Notes under the pieces: model-generated
What the model was told of the DNA's origin: nothing
Database searches by the model: none
What the model saw: only the letters and a program-made list of their open reading frames with translations
Origin: an uncultured Flavobacteriaceae bacterium
GTDB lineage: Bacteria > Bacteroidota > Bacteroidia > Flavobacteriales > Flavobacteriaceae
Length of the DNA: 64,000 bases
Reading direction: 5' to 3'
NCBI GenBank assembly: GCA_947494695.1
Contig: CANLWB010000006.1
Span: 186,001 to 250,000 of the forward strand
Translations under genes and position numbers: made by a program
Shown here: piece by piece, positions 1 to 7,184 of the stretch
Layout of the letters: each line of letters begins with the position of its first letter
Position numbering within the stretch: the stretch's first letter is position 1

Positions 1-123
1 TTCGTAGTCATTCAGAATCACAAAAGGATTCCAGCCTTTATCTATAAAATTGTTTATCAAGTACCTTAATAATGTTGTTTTCCCTGCCCCTAAAAAGCCA
101 ACAACCGTAATAATTGCTTCCAT
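1..123 (-). CDS. CobW/G3E-family GTPase, N-terminal part only
   Basis: The reading frame starts with ATG at 123 and runs off the window edge after 41 codons. It begins MEAIITVVGFLGAGKTTLL, with a Walker A motif (GFLGAGKTT) at residues 9-17, exactly placed for the SIMIBI G3E GTPases (CobW, YeiR, ZNG1, HypB/UreG relatives). Members act in the cytoplasm as metal-delivery GTPases, most often for zinc or cobalt. The start lies 32 bases after the stop of the MogA-like gene on the same strand, so the two are probably co-transcribed. Only the P-loop is visible, so which G3E subfamily it belongs to cannot be decided. The metal-linked neighbourhood favours a zinc chaperone; this is inference. Confidence 0.75.
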   Translation of the reverse strand, partial: MEAIITVVGFLGAGKTTLLRYLINNFIDKGWNPFVILNDYE

Positions 124-155
124 ATTTTCTCACCTTTTATAGGGTGTTTTGGCTT

Positions 156-689
156 TTATTTTTTCTTAGGCCTAAATGGTTTAATAACAGCCTGATTACA
201 TACCAAATATGGCCCATCCATAAGGTCTATACAATAGGGTACAGCCGGAAAAACGGCATCTAAACATTCTCTTATTGACTTTGGTTTTCCTGGAAGATTA
301 ATAATTAAACTGCTTCCTCTGAGACCTGCAGTTTGTCTTGACAATATCGCTGTAGGTACAAACTTCAAAGATTCGGTTCTCATAAGCTCTCCAAACCCTG
401 GCATCATTCGGTCACATACCGCTTCGGTGGCCTCGGGTGTAACATCTCTTTTAGCGGGACCAGTACCTCCAGTTGTAACTATTAAACAACAATTTTGGTT
501 ATCTACCATATCAATGATTGTATTCTCAATACGCTTTTGTTCATCTGGAACTATTTTGTATACCGCTTTCCAATCTGAAGTCAAATATTCATCGAGTGTA
601 TCTATAATTGCTTTTCCACTTAGGTCTTCATAAATCCCTGCACTTGCTCTATCACTAACCGTTATGATTCCTATTTTTATTATTGACAT
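156..689 (-). CDS. mog: Molybdopterin adenylyltransferase (MogA/MoaB-like)
   Basis: The 177-residue product starts IKIGIITVSDRASAG and carries the MoaB/MogA signature: TTGGTGPAKRDVTPEAT near residues 72-88, a GFGE motif at about 98-101 and a late INLPGKPKS loop. Family members adenylate molybdopterin before molybdenum insertion, in the cytoplasm. Length matches MogA-type proteins of 160-195 residues. It precedes the CobW-type GTPase by 32 bases on the same strand. No other molybdenum-cofactor gene is in the window, so the pathway context is incomplete. MoaB and MogA share this fold; the length and the DVTPEAT motif favour MogA. Confidence 0.85.
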   Translation of the reverse strand: MSIIKIGIITVSDRASAGIYEDLSGKAIIDTLDEYLTSDWKAVYKIVPDEQKRIENTIIDMVDNQNCCLIVTTGGTGPAKRDVTPEATEAVCDRMMPGFGELMRTESLKFVPTAILSRQTAGLRGSSLIINLPGKPKSIRECLDAVFPAVPYCIDLMDGPYLVCNQAVIKPFRPKKK

Positions 690-823
690 ATTACTTGTTA
701 CTTCTTTTTAAAATTCGCTTATCGTTATTTCAAGCTTAAACTAACTTTTGTTTGCCGCTTTGTTGAACCATACTAAACTAACTGTTTTTTGTTGCTTACA
801 ACAGAATTGCATTGAAAATATCT

Positions 824-1057
824 TTAGTTCTTAAACCGTCCTTTACATCCGGTAAGGATATAGTTAAAATGTGATACGTCCTCAGCGTTTAGCTTTAAGG
901 TCCCGGTAATGGTCACCAAATTATTGGTTTTAAAGGCTGGCTTAGAGCTAAATACTAGCTCTATAGCCGTTTCAGGACCTCCCGCACCACAAAAAAAACA
1001 GGAGGACATAGGTCCTTTTGTTTGTAATAAAATACAAGGTTTTCTATTTGAATCATT
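824..1057 (-). pseudogene. DUF3299-like CxxC protein, C-terminal fragment
   Basis: An open frame without a good start ends at 824 and is closed upstream by a stop at 1058-1060. It reads CILLQTKGP, then SSCFFCGAGGPETAIELVF and ITGTLKLNAEDVSHFNYILTG. The SCFFCGAGGPE block is the hallmark of a family of small periplasmic DUF3299-like proteins found beside ABC export/import permeases in Bacteroidota. The signal peptide and the first half of the domain are missing, so this is probably a remnant. An ATG at 1009 exists but would give only 61 residues starting inside the motif. Family assignment is from memory of the motif. Confidence 0.5.
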
Positions 1058-1155
1058 TTAAAACGTATTGAACTCTATACATGTTGATTACTAAGGCTTT
1101 ACGCTTAATCTTTTTTGTATTACTTACAAGGTATTTGTTTTATAAATTCTCTGTG

Positions 1156-2295
1156 TTAAAAATATTTAATCAGTTTCGATGAACTTCGTCGTTTATAATT
1201 AGAGAATCTTTTTGTTGGAAAATACAGCAAAACAGACAACACAATTGAAATTAGCCAAAGTTGATAAACATTTTCTACTTTAATAACTTCACCATTGTTT
1301 ATTGTAAAAATTAGAATAGCATGAATTATTAGAATAACATAAAGATGAACAATATAAAAGAACATAGGAGCAGAACCATATACTTTTAAAACTTTTGAAA
1401 ATCGATTATCCATGCTTTCAAAAGAGGAAAGCAGCAAAAAACCAACTCCTAAAGTAAGTAACAAATAATCCAAGGATGGAGGATATTTTGTATAATTTAA
1501 AAAGGACATGATTGATTTTAATGCGGTGCTTTGTGTCTCCCAAGGCATAGTTTCTCCATAGATATTCCACCCCCTAAGTATCGAAAGAATAGTAAGAGCG
1601 CAAAGGCCAAGAACGATTAGTATGCTTTGCCTTCTTGCGGGTAATATACGACGATGATACAACGGCCCCATAACGTATCCCAATAAAATGACACCTATCC
1701 AAGGTAATATAGGATAAGAAATTCTAATGTCTATAAAACCATTAGTAGTTAAATAACCTCTATCGTGAAGAATGGTCCAAAGGTTATAGCCCAGTTCTAT
1801 CTTTTCAAATGTAATTGGTGTTAATAGGTTATGTCCGAAAACAATTGCAAATCCTAATATTCCAATCCATACTCTTGGTATTCTACTTAAGAAAGCCAAA
1901 CAAATCATACTTAACCCAATTGCCCATATAACTTGCAAATACAACGTATTATAAGATGCAGACCAGGAAAAATTAACAAGAGTTAGCTCTAAAAAAATTA
2001 AAAAAAGACCTCTTTTTAGTAAAAATGATGTTGCCGACCTCGGTGGCTTATCCTTGGGATTAGAATATAACCAAGCTGATAAACCTGTTAAAAAAACAAA
2101 AACAGGTGCACAAAAATGAGCTAACAATCTGGTAAAAAATAAACTGCTACTAGTATCTTGTATACTCATTGGATCTGCAACAGAATGGTGAGAAAAAAAA
2201 TGTTCTCGTACATGATCTACCAACATGATTAACATTACCAAACCTCTTAATATATCTATGGATGCTATCCTAGTTGCTTTTTTTATATTTTTCAT
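1156..2295 (-). CDS. HGSNAT-like multi-pass membrane acyltransferase (DUF1624/DUF5009 type)
   Basis: The 379-residue product is almost wholly hydrophobic, with about ten membrane segments. It opens with the family motif SIDILRGLVMLIMLVDHVRE (residues 13-32), where the His of the DHVRE block corresponds to a conserved position of heparan-alpha-glucosaminide N-acetyltransferase-like proteins. Family members sit in the inner membrane and are thought to move acetyl groups from cytoplasmic acetyl-CoA onto sugars or other acceptors outside; the bacterial substrate is unknown. The gene lies between a TonB receptor and a decayed DUF3299-like gene on the same strand, without obvious functional coupling. 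A simple membrane protein of another DUF within the acyltransferase-3-like group is the main alternative. Confidence 0.7.
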   Translation of the reverse strand: MKNIKKATRIASIDILRGLVMLIMLVDHVREHFFSHHSVADPMSIQDTSSSLFFTRLLAHFCAPVFVFLTGLSAWLYSNPKDKPPRSATSFLLKRGLFLIFLELTLVNFSWSASYNTLYLQVIWAIGLSMICLAFLSRIPRVWIGILGFAIVFGHNLLTPITFEKIELGYNLWTILHDRGYLTTNGFIDIRISYPILPWIGVILLGYVMGPLYHRRILPARRQSILIVLGLCALTILSILRGWNIYGETMPWETQSTALKSIMSFLNYTKYPPSLDYLLLTLGVGFLLLSSFESMDNRFSKVLKVYGSAPMFFYIVHLYVILIIHAILIFTINNGEVIKVENVYQLWLISIVLSVLLYFPTKRFSNYKRRSSSKLIKYF

Positions 2296-2399
2296 CTTAT
2301 TATTATTTCTAAATAGATACAGCGTAATCTATACTTTTACTGATTTCATTTAATTGAAGTGTTTCCTTAATACCACAACCAAATTATTCTGCACGAAAA

Positions 2400-4886
2400 C
2401 TAAAAATTATAGGTAGCGTTTAGCAAGATATTTCTTGGAGCTCCTGGGGCTAACCTGTAAGCATTTAAAGCACCTAACCAATACGTTTTATCAAATAAAT
2501 TATTCACTTTTAAAGTGAGTTGCATATTTGCGTTTGCGGGTTTATAATACAGTGCAGCATCAAAAACAGTATATTCTGGTAACAATAAACGGTCTGAATA
2601 CCATGAATATTTATCTCCACTATATTGTGCCCCTAAACCAACACCTAGACCTTTAAGTATCTTGTTTCCAAAATCATACCTACCCCAGAAGTTAGCACTG
2701 TGTTTTGGTGCACCACCAATGCGCTCACCTACTAAAGTTTCATCATCATCTTCTGTAATTTCCGCATCGGTAAACGCATAAGATACAACCAACTGAAGAT
2801 TACGTATTACATAACCTGAAAAGTCAGTTTCAAAACCTCTACTACGTTGTTCGCCTCTTGCTACAAGATTTTCTAAATCGTATGGATCTCCGAATAAAAG
2901 ATTCTTTTGGGTAATGTCGAAAATGGCAAAATTTGCAAAGATTCTTCCCTTTAAAAATTCTCCTTTAGCTCCTATTTCTTTTAAACTACTTTCCAATGGA
3001 TCAAAACGGGCTGGAGACCCCGACCAAAAGAATCCCTCGGCAGTTGGCGATAACGATACTGTATTCGTATGTGGCTGAAATCCTTCTAAATACGTAGCAT
3101 AAGCACTAATATGGTCTGTCACTTCATAAGTTAAACCAAGTCTTGGTATAAAGGCGTTCGTTTTAAATTCTTGTTCATCACCTTTATAATCAAAGATATC
3201 GGAAAACCATTCATATCTCAAATTGACCAATGCAGAAAACTTCCCGAATTTAAATTGATTTTGAATATAAACACCACTTGAAGTGGTTAAGTTAGCAGGA
3301 ATTTCAAACTCAGAAATCGTGTAATCTTTAGTTTCCCTAATGCCATTAGAAGGGTTTTCCAAATTGAAATGCGGCACGTTTGGCTTTGGCATTACAATAC
3401 CGTTTATTTCGATAGTTTGGAATTCAGCTGCATTTGCCGGATCAAACCTGGAAGCAGAACCGTCTAATTTTAGATAACGACGCGCTCCATTTTGTCCACC
3501 CCCAATAGTGCGTTCCCATCGACTACCGTCGAAACCAACCAACAGCTTATTAGTTATTTTTTCACCTTCAAAATCAACATTGAAGAATGCACTAATGTTA
3601 TCGGTATCCCAAAATTGCTCGCGCTCCACGTAGCGCATGGCCGCTAATGTTGGAATTGGGTTTCCATCAATATCAACAGCTGCCGTATTTACCGTTCTAT
3701 GCTCTGCTAAATCTTCTTCCCAAGTTTGTTTCATATATTGGGCGGTGAAACCAAAATTATCAGTAAATTTCTTAGTAAAATTTGTCATCACCATTAATTC
3801 TTTTGACTCAAAAAAGTCATTGGAAGCCCCAACATTTAAAGAAATTGGTGTACTATTTAAGTCAAATTCACCATTAATTCTACCAAAAACAGGCTGCCCT
3901 CTATCTAAATTTCCAACGCCATTACTATAAATCATTTCAACATTAAGAGCAGTAGTTTCATTCGGAATATAACTTACCGAAGGTGTAATTAAAAACGCGT
4001 TGTTTTTCACCAAATCCCTAAACGAGTTCGCTTCTTGAAACGCAGCGTTAAAACGGTATAACAAGGTTTTAGATTCGTTTAATGGTCCCGTGAAATCAGC
4101 TGTAGCCCTCATCGTACCGAAACTTCCTGTAGATGCAGAAATTTCACTTCGTTTTTCAAGTAATGGTTTTTTAGTTACCATGTTTACAGTACCTCCAGGA
4201 TCTGCACTGGAAAACGTAACAGAGGAAGGTCCTTTAATGACTTCTACACGTTCCAAATGCGCCGTTATAGGTTGTAAAAAATAATATTGACGTGTACGCA
4301 TACCATTAACTACCTGTCCATCGTCTGCTTGGGTAATACCACGAATATTATAGTGATTATACAATCCTGTAACCGTTACACTACTCACCGTTTTTACGGC
4401 ATCGGTTAATTGAAATGCCTGACGATCAAGCAACAACTCTTTGGTTACAGTGGCTACTGCTTGCGGTAGCTCTTTATTTTTAATGGCTACTTTAGTTGCA
4501 GAAAACGAGTAATCGCTGTTGTAATCTTTTCGCTTTCTTCCAATAATTTCCACAGATTGCAAAGACTCAAGTGACTCCATAAGCCTAATATCACCTAAGT
4601 TAATATCCTGATTTGTATGGACAGCGATTGATGATTTATAAGTTTCAAAACCAATGAAAGTTACTTGTAAATTGTACGTACCACTGTCATCCAATTGAAG
4701 ACTAAAGTTTCCGTCAATATTAGTGGATGCGCCCTTTTGTTGTGAAGATTCACTTGTGATAATTACATTAGCTCCGGGTATTGGTGCATTGTTTTCATCT
4801 AAAATCTTTCCACTGACCTTAGATTGTGAAAAACCTAATTGTATTGCCAAAATAATAATTGCAAATACGATGTTTTTAAAGTTCAT
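2400..4886 (-). CDS. TonB-dependent siderophore-type outer-membrane receptor
   Basis: The 828-residue product has a signal peptide ending LGFSQ (about residue 20), a carboxypeptidase-regulatory-like β-domain (SGKILDENNAPIPGANV, residues 25-110), a plug (about 130-245, with LYNHYNIRGITQADDGQVVNG and RVEVIKGPSSVTFSSADPGG) and a 22-strand barrel ending in Phe (LLNATYNF). The plug style and length match the FhuA/FoxA/FhuE siderophore receptor group, which imports ferric siderophores with TonB energy. Its neighbours on the same strand are a broken ABC ATPase upstream and a small His/Cys membrane protein, which suggests a wider metal-uptake locus that has decayed. The substrate (iron chelate, zinc or other) cannot be read from sequence. 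Confidence 0.85.
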   Translation of the reverse strand: MNFKNIVFAIIILAIQLGFSQSKVSGKILDENNAPIPGANVIITSESSQQKGASTNIDGNFSLQLDDSGTYNLQVTFIGFETYKSSIAVHTNQDINLGDIRLMESLESLQSVEIIGRKRKDYNSDYSFSATKVAIKNKELPQAVATVTKELLLDRQAFQLTDAVKTVSSVTVTGLYNHYNIRGITQADDGQVVNGMRTRQYYFLQPITAHLERVEVIKGPSSVTFSSADPGGTVNMVTKKPLLEKRSEISASTGSFGTMRATADFTGPLNESKTLLYRFNAAFQEANSFRDLVKNNAFLITPSVSYIPNETTALNVEMIYSNGVGNLDRGQPVFGRINGEFDLNSTPISLNVGASNDFFESKELMVMTNFTKKFTDNFGFTAQYMKQTWEEDLAEHRTVNTAAVDIDGNPIPTLAAMRYVEREQFWDTDNISAFFNVDFEGEKITNKLLVGFDGSRWERTIGGGQNGARRYLKLDGSASRFDPANAAEFQTIEINGIVMPKPNVPHFNLENPSNGIRETKDYTISEFEIPANLTTSSGVYIQNQFKFGKFSALVNLRYEWFSDIFDYKGDEQEFKTNAFIPRLGLTYEVTDHISAYATYLEGFQPHTNTVSLSPTAEGFFWSGSPARFDPLESSLKEIGAKGEFLKGRIFANFAIFDITQKNLLFGDPYDLENLVARGEQRSRGFETDFSGYVIRNLQLVVSYAFTDAEITEDDDETLVGERIGGAPKHSANFWGRYDFGNKILKGLGVGLGAQYSGDKYSWYSDRLLLPEYTVFDAALYYKPANANMQLTLKVNNLFDKTYWLGALNAYRLAPGAPRNILLNATYNF

Positions 4887-4921
4887 TTTTAGTTCTTTAT
4901 TTAAGCTTGATTAAATTGTTT

Positions 4922-5162
4922 TTATATATAAATTTTGAAGTTCTTGGGCAGATATTTGTTTTTCCTTACGGAAGAATTATCTATTGAAACCTCACCCGAA
5001 GTTGGTTCTACCAATCCTAAGAAAATATTAATTGTGGTGTTTTTTACCTGTTTCGTTTTGTCCTAATAGATAAAAGATTTCTCCAGAAGCTACTGTAAAA
5101 CTCAGGTCTTTTAACGCTAATGTATCTTCATAGCGCATACCAAGGTTTTTTACTTGTAGCAT
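4922..5162 (-). pseudogene. ABC transporter ATP-binding protein, frameshifted N-terminal fragment
   Basis: From ATG at 5162 the frame reads LQVKNLGMRYEDTLALKDLS, then LLGQNETGKK and stops. Shifting by one base at the run of A's in the Walker A restores NTTINIFLGLVEPTSGEVSID, the normal continuation of a CcmA-like ATPase. The second frame ends at 4922 after about 80 residues in total, far short of the usual 220-300. There is therefore a one-base frameshift inside the P-loop and a loss of the rest of the gene (Q-loop, signature motif, Walker B). It lies just upstream of the TonB receptor on the same strand, so it was probably once part of one operon with it. Confidence 0.7.
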
Positions 5163-5328
5163 GACGATATTTTAAATGAAAATGTTAGACTTTAGACATC
5201 TAAATCACTCCTAACCAGACAAGTAATGTGAGTTAAAATGTGATTGTATAGTATTAAACATTACAAAAGCGACAACAGTTTCGCGTGGTGTACTTTGCCT
5301 AAAGGTTATGCCAAAGTATGTTTAATTT

Positions 5329-5658
5329 TTAAGCCAAAAAGAAAGGTGGCGATCTTGATTTTTTTCTATACAGAACAACCGCTACAAACCGTTTTTCTAT
5401 ATCTAAAATATAATCTAAAATGTGCGTAGGACTAACTAACGAATACGATAAAGGCCGAAACTGAGAATAGTCCAAGTTAAAATAAATATCACAAAAGCAG
5501 CAATATTCGTTGATATCAGAATTTTGGTCAAACTTTAGTTCGTTAGATGACATCGTATCGACATCATCATGTTCAAATGAATGTACAAATAGAATGAGGT
5601 GATTCATAAAAATGATCACCATCAAAAGAAAACTAATAACTCCTTTATTTTTTCCCAT
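5329..5658 (-). CDS. Small membrane-anchored His/Cys protein
   Basis: The 109-residue product has one N-terminal hydrophobic segment (ISFLLMVIIFMNHLILFVHS, about residues 8-27), followed at once by HSFEHDD and later CCFCDIYFNLDY. The His/Asp and Cys clusters look like metal ligands on the periplasmic side. Proteins of this pattern are common upstream of TonB receptors in Flavobacteriia, but I do not recognise a named family. It lies upstream of the broken ABC ATPase and the receptor on the same strand and would be the first gene of that unit. Fur-type palindromes lie about 270-330 bases upstream. The function is unknown; a metal-related role is inference. Confidence 0.5.
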   Translation of the reverse strand: MGKNKGVISFLLMVIIFMNHLILFVHSFEHDDVDTMSSNELKFDQNSDINEYCCFCDIYFNLDYSQFRPLSYSLVSPTHILDYILDIEKRFVAVVLYRKKSRSPPFFLA

Positions 5659-5925
5659 TATTCTTTACTTCATTAATACAGCATCCTTTACTTGTGCATT
5701 GACCATACTTACTGTAATAAATATAAACACATATTAAACCTAATGACGGTATGTAAATCATACATTCCGGTAAATCACAAAACGCCACACTCTTAATAAT
5801 TTATAACATAAGTTTGTACAGCAAACAACAAGGATGTCGTAAAATAATGTAATAGACATAAACAGCTAGAACTTATACCAATTCAATCTGCTTTTTTAAG
5901 GCTATATTCATCCGGTGATATTTAA

Positions 5926-5979
5926 TGCAATTCCGTTGCAATATTACTTCAGATTTTTTTAAAATGCAACTGAGTTGCT
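5926..5979. promoter_or_regulatory. Two Fur/Zur-like palindromes
   Basis: TGCAATTCCGTTGCA (5926-5940) and TGCAACTGAGTTGCT (5965-5979) are two related 15-base palindromes with centres 39 bases apart and 11 of 15 positions in common. GCAAC-n3-GTTGC half-sites at such spacing are typical of Fur-superfamily operators. They precede the small His/Cys gene and the metal-related genes on the minus strand. The rest of 5659-6212 holds no gene that I can support. Confidence 0.45.
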
Positions 5980-6212
5980 ATTATATTTTTATTGTGAGAA
6001 TTACAAGACATTCCAAGTAAGCTAAAACGCTGATTGTTATTTTTGACACTGAAAAAGGTAATTTTCAGTTGCGGATTTCATGCAAATATTAGAATCCAAA
6101 ATGAATGACGTATTCATTGAATTTCCGTTAAAAGGAGCATAGCAACTCCTAAGGCCTTCCGGATATCATCGATTTACTTTCGATTTTGTTAAAAAAATAC
6201 ATAAAAACAAAA

Positions 6213-6246
6213 AAAACACTGAAAATCATACGATTAACAGTGTTTT
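6213..6246 (-). terminator. Terminator after tRNA-Pro(GGG)
   Basis: AAAACACTG (6213-6221) pairs with CAGTGTTTT (6238-6246), and on the minus strand the stem is followed by a T-rich run. It lies 24 bases past the tRNA 3' end. Confidence 0.7.
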
Positions 6247-6269
6247 GGTTTTACCTATTACTAGGATTG

Positions 6270-6344
6270 TCGGGATGACAGGATTTGAACCTGCGACCAC
6301 ACGGCCCCCAGCCGTGTACGCTAACCGGACTGCGCCACATCCCG
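6270..6344 (-). tRNA. tRNA-Pro (anticodon GGG)
   Basis: Read on the minus strand, the seven-base acceptor stem CGGGATG pairs with CATCCCG at 6271-6277, with A as discriminator at 6270. The anticodon stem CACGG/CCGTG encloses the loop CTGGGGG, giving anticodon GGG (proline, codons CCC/CCU). The T-arm GCAGGTTCAAATCCTGT is intact. No CCA is encoded. The first 27 bases (6318-6344) are repeated three more times upstream, each copy truncated at the same base, so this is the only complete copy. Confidence 0.95.
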
Positions 6345-6492
6345 AAAGATAGTATCCAAGGAATACCCCTTAGACGTATATTTCTTTCCGCCACTATTAC
6401 GTGTCTTCAAACGTTTTTCTAAACTTATTTGTCTAACCAACATAATAACGGCCTAAACCTTTACTATACAAAATATAAACTACATATTTCAA
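6345..6492 (-). pseudogene. GIY-YIG nuclease remnant, copy 1 (nearest the tRNA)
   Basis: The minus-strand frame from TTG at 6492 reads KYVVYILYSKGLGRYYVG, then a TAG in the position of the Gln that follows the YIG motif, then TNK. Further frame breaks follow in the RNSGGKKYTSKG region. After GIPW the gene is cut and joined directly to the tRNA 5' end, so the C-terminal third is missing. It is too damaged to be expressed. It is nearly identical to copy 2, which shows recent tandem duplication. Confidence 0.75.
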
Positions 6493-6517
6493 TAGTTTCT
6501 TTTTCTATTCAACGACC

Positions 6518-6535
6518 ATTACGCCATGGCGTAAT
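6518..6535. repeat. 18-base perfect palindrome, copy 1
   Basis: ATTACGCCATGGCGTAAT is a perfect palindrome that ends one base before the truncated tRNA segment at 6536. It lies between the GIY-YIG 5' end and that segment. Confidence 0.9.
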
Positions 6536-6562
6536 ACGCTAACCGGACTGCGCCACATCCCG
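6536..6562 (-). repeat. Truncated tRNA-Pro 5' segment, copy 1
   Basis: The 27 bases are identical to the first 27 bases of tRNA-Pro(GGG): acceptor 5' strand, D-arm and D-loop, ending at the D-stem/anticodon-stem border. No anticodon or T-arm follows, so it cannot form a tRNA. Confidence 0.9.
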
Positions 6563-6710
6563 AAAGATAGTATCTAAGGAATACCCTTAAGACGTATATT
6601 TCTTTCCGCCACTATTACGTGTCTTCAAACGTTTTTCTAAACTTATTTGTCTAACCAACATAATAATGGCCTAAACCTTTACTATACAAAATATAAACTA
6701 CATATTTCAA
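6563..6710 (-). pseudogene. GIY-YIG nuclease remnant, copy 2
   Basis: This is almost the same sequence as copy 1: a TTG start at 6710, YVVYILYSKGLG, YYVG, TAG at the Gln codon, then TNK, frame breaks and a cut after GIPW where the tRNA segment begins. One extra or missing base in the GIPW region distinguishes it from copy 1. It is not expressible. Confidence 0.75.
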
Positions 6711-6735
6711 TAGTTTCTTTTTCTATTCAACGACC

Positions 6736-6753
6736 ATTACGCCATAGCGTAAT
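6736..6753. repeat. 18-base palindrome, copy 2
   Basis: ATTACGCCATAGCGTAAT has 7-base arms and a CATA centre. It abuts the tRNA segment that starts at 6754. One base differs from copies 1 and 3. Confidence 0.9.
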
Positions 6754-6780
6754 ACGCTAACCGGACTGCGCCACATCCCG
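6754..6780 (-). repeat. Truncated tRNA-Pro 5' segment, copy 2
   Basis: These 27 bases are identical to those at 6318-6344 and 6536-6562. The last seven codons of GIY-YIG copy 3 (RDVAQSG) are read from this segment. Confidence 0.9.
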
Positions 6781-7020
6781 AAAACTATCATCATCAAGGT
6801 ATCTTTTAATACCTCGTTTTTTTATTTTTCGCTCCATTTGTAAGGCTTCCTTTCGAGACTCACAACTATAGCTTGATATTAAAACCCAAGGAATACCCTT
6901 AGATGTATATTTTCTTCCTTCGCTGTTATGGGTTCTTAAACGCTTTTCCAAATTGTTTGTCTAACCTACATAATAGCGATCTAAACGCTCACTAAATATA
7001 ATATAAACTACATATTTCAA
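6757..7020 (-). pseudogene. GIY-YIG nuclease gene, copy 3, in-frame TAG
   Basis: From TTG at 7020 the frame reads KYVVYIIFSERLDRYYVG, TAG (6961-6963), then TNNLEKRLRTHNSEG, RKYTSKGIPWVLISSYSCES and RKEALQMERKIKKRGIKRYL. This is a complete single-domain GIY-YIG protein of the UPF0213/YhbQ size class (about 87 codons). The only lesion is CAG to TAG at the Gln after the YIG motif. The GIY (VYI), YIG (YVG), catalytic Arg (KRL), His-Asn and Glu (MERKI) regions are all present. The reading frame runs into the following tRNA segment and stops at TAG inside its D-loop. Confidence 0.8.
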
Positions 7021-7045
7021 TAGTTTCTTTTTCTATTCAACGACC

Positions 7046-7063
7046 ATTACGCCATGGCGTAAT
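7046..7063. repeat. 18-base perfect palindrome, copy 3
   Basis: The sequence is identical to copy 1 (ATTACGCCATGGCGTAAT) and abuts the outermost truncated tRNA segment at 7064. Confidence 0.9.
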
Positions 7064-7090
7064 ACGTTAACCGGACTGCGCCACATCCCG
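7064..7090 (-). repeat. Truncated tRNA-Pro 5' segment, outermost copy
   Basis: This copy matches the tRNA 5' part with one change (GTTAACGT for GTTAGCGT). It is the copy nearest the likely original promoter, so it is probably the 5' part of the tRNA gene that was first interrupted. Confidence 0.9.
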
Positions 7091-7106
7091 TTTAAATTTT
7101 GGTTCG

Positions 7107-7136
7107 CAAAGAAAGCATTTTTTAGTAAGAATACAA
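7107..7136 (-). promoter_or_regulatory. Likely original promoter of the tRNA-Pro(GGG) gene
   Basis: On the minus strand TTG (7134-7136), 19 bases, then TTTCTTTG (7107-7114) fits the Bacteroidota promoter (TTG, 19, TAnnTTTG) with one mismatch. It lies 16 bases before the outermost truncated tRNA segment and over 750 bases before the complete tRNA. Confidence 0.5.
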
Positions 7137-7140
7137 AACA

Positions 7141-7170
7141 AAAAAGTCAAAGCATAGACCTTGACTTTTT
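7141..7170 (-). terminator. Terminator after trxB
   Basis: AAAAAGTCAA (7141-7150) pairs with TTGACTTTTT (7161-7170) around a 10-base loop, just after the trxB stop. The sequence is symmetrical enough to work in both directions. Confidence 0.65.
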
Positions 7171-7184
7171 GTGTTATTTAATTT

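Larger units (their letters stand above)
6318..7090 (-). repeat. Tandem array of [tRNA 5' part + GIY-YIG gene + palindrome]
   Basis: Four copies of a 27-base tRNA-Pro 5' segment start on the plus strand at 6318 (inside the real tRNA), 6536, 6754 and 7064. The spacings are 218, 218 and 310 bases. Between successive copies lie a GIY-YIG coding remnant and an 18-base palindrome that touches the next tRNA segment with no gap. The two 218-base units are nearly identical and carry a shortened GIY-YIG gene; the 310-base unit carries the longest one. In transcription order (7090 to 6270) each unit is tRNA 5' part, palindrome, GIY-YIG gene, new tRNA 5' part. Confidence 0.9.

Noticed and set aside
6318-7090. 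CRISPR array
   Set aside because: The repeats are tRNA segments and palindromes spaced 218-310 bases apart, the intervening parts are GIY-YIG genes and not unique spacers, and no cas genes are near.
6536-7090. Extra tRNA-Pro genes
   Set aside because: The three copies stop after 27 bases with no anticodon or T-arm, so they cannot form tRNAs.
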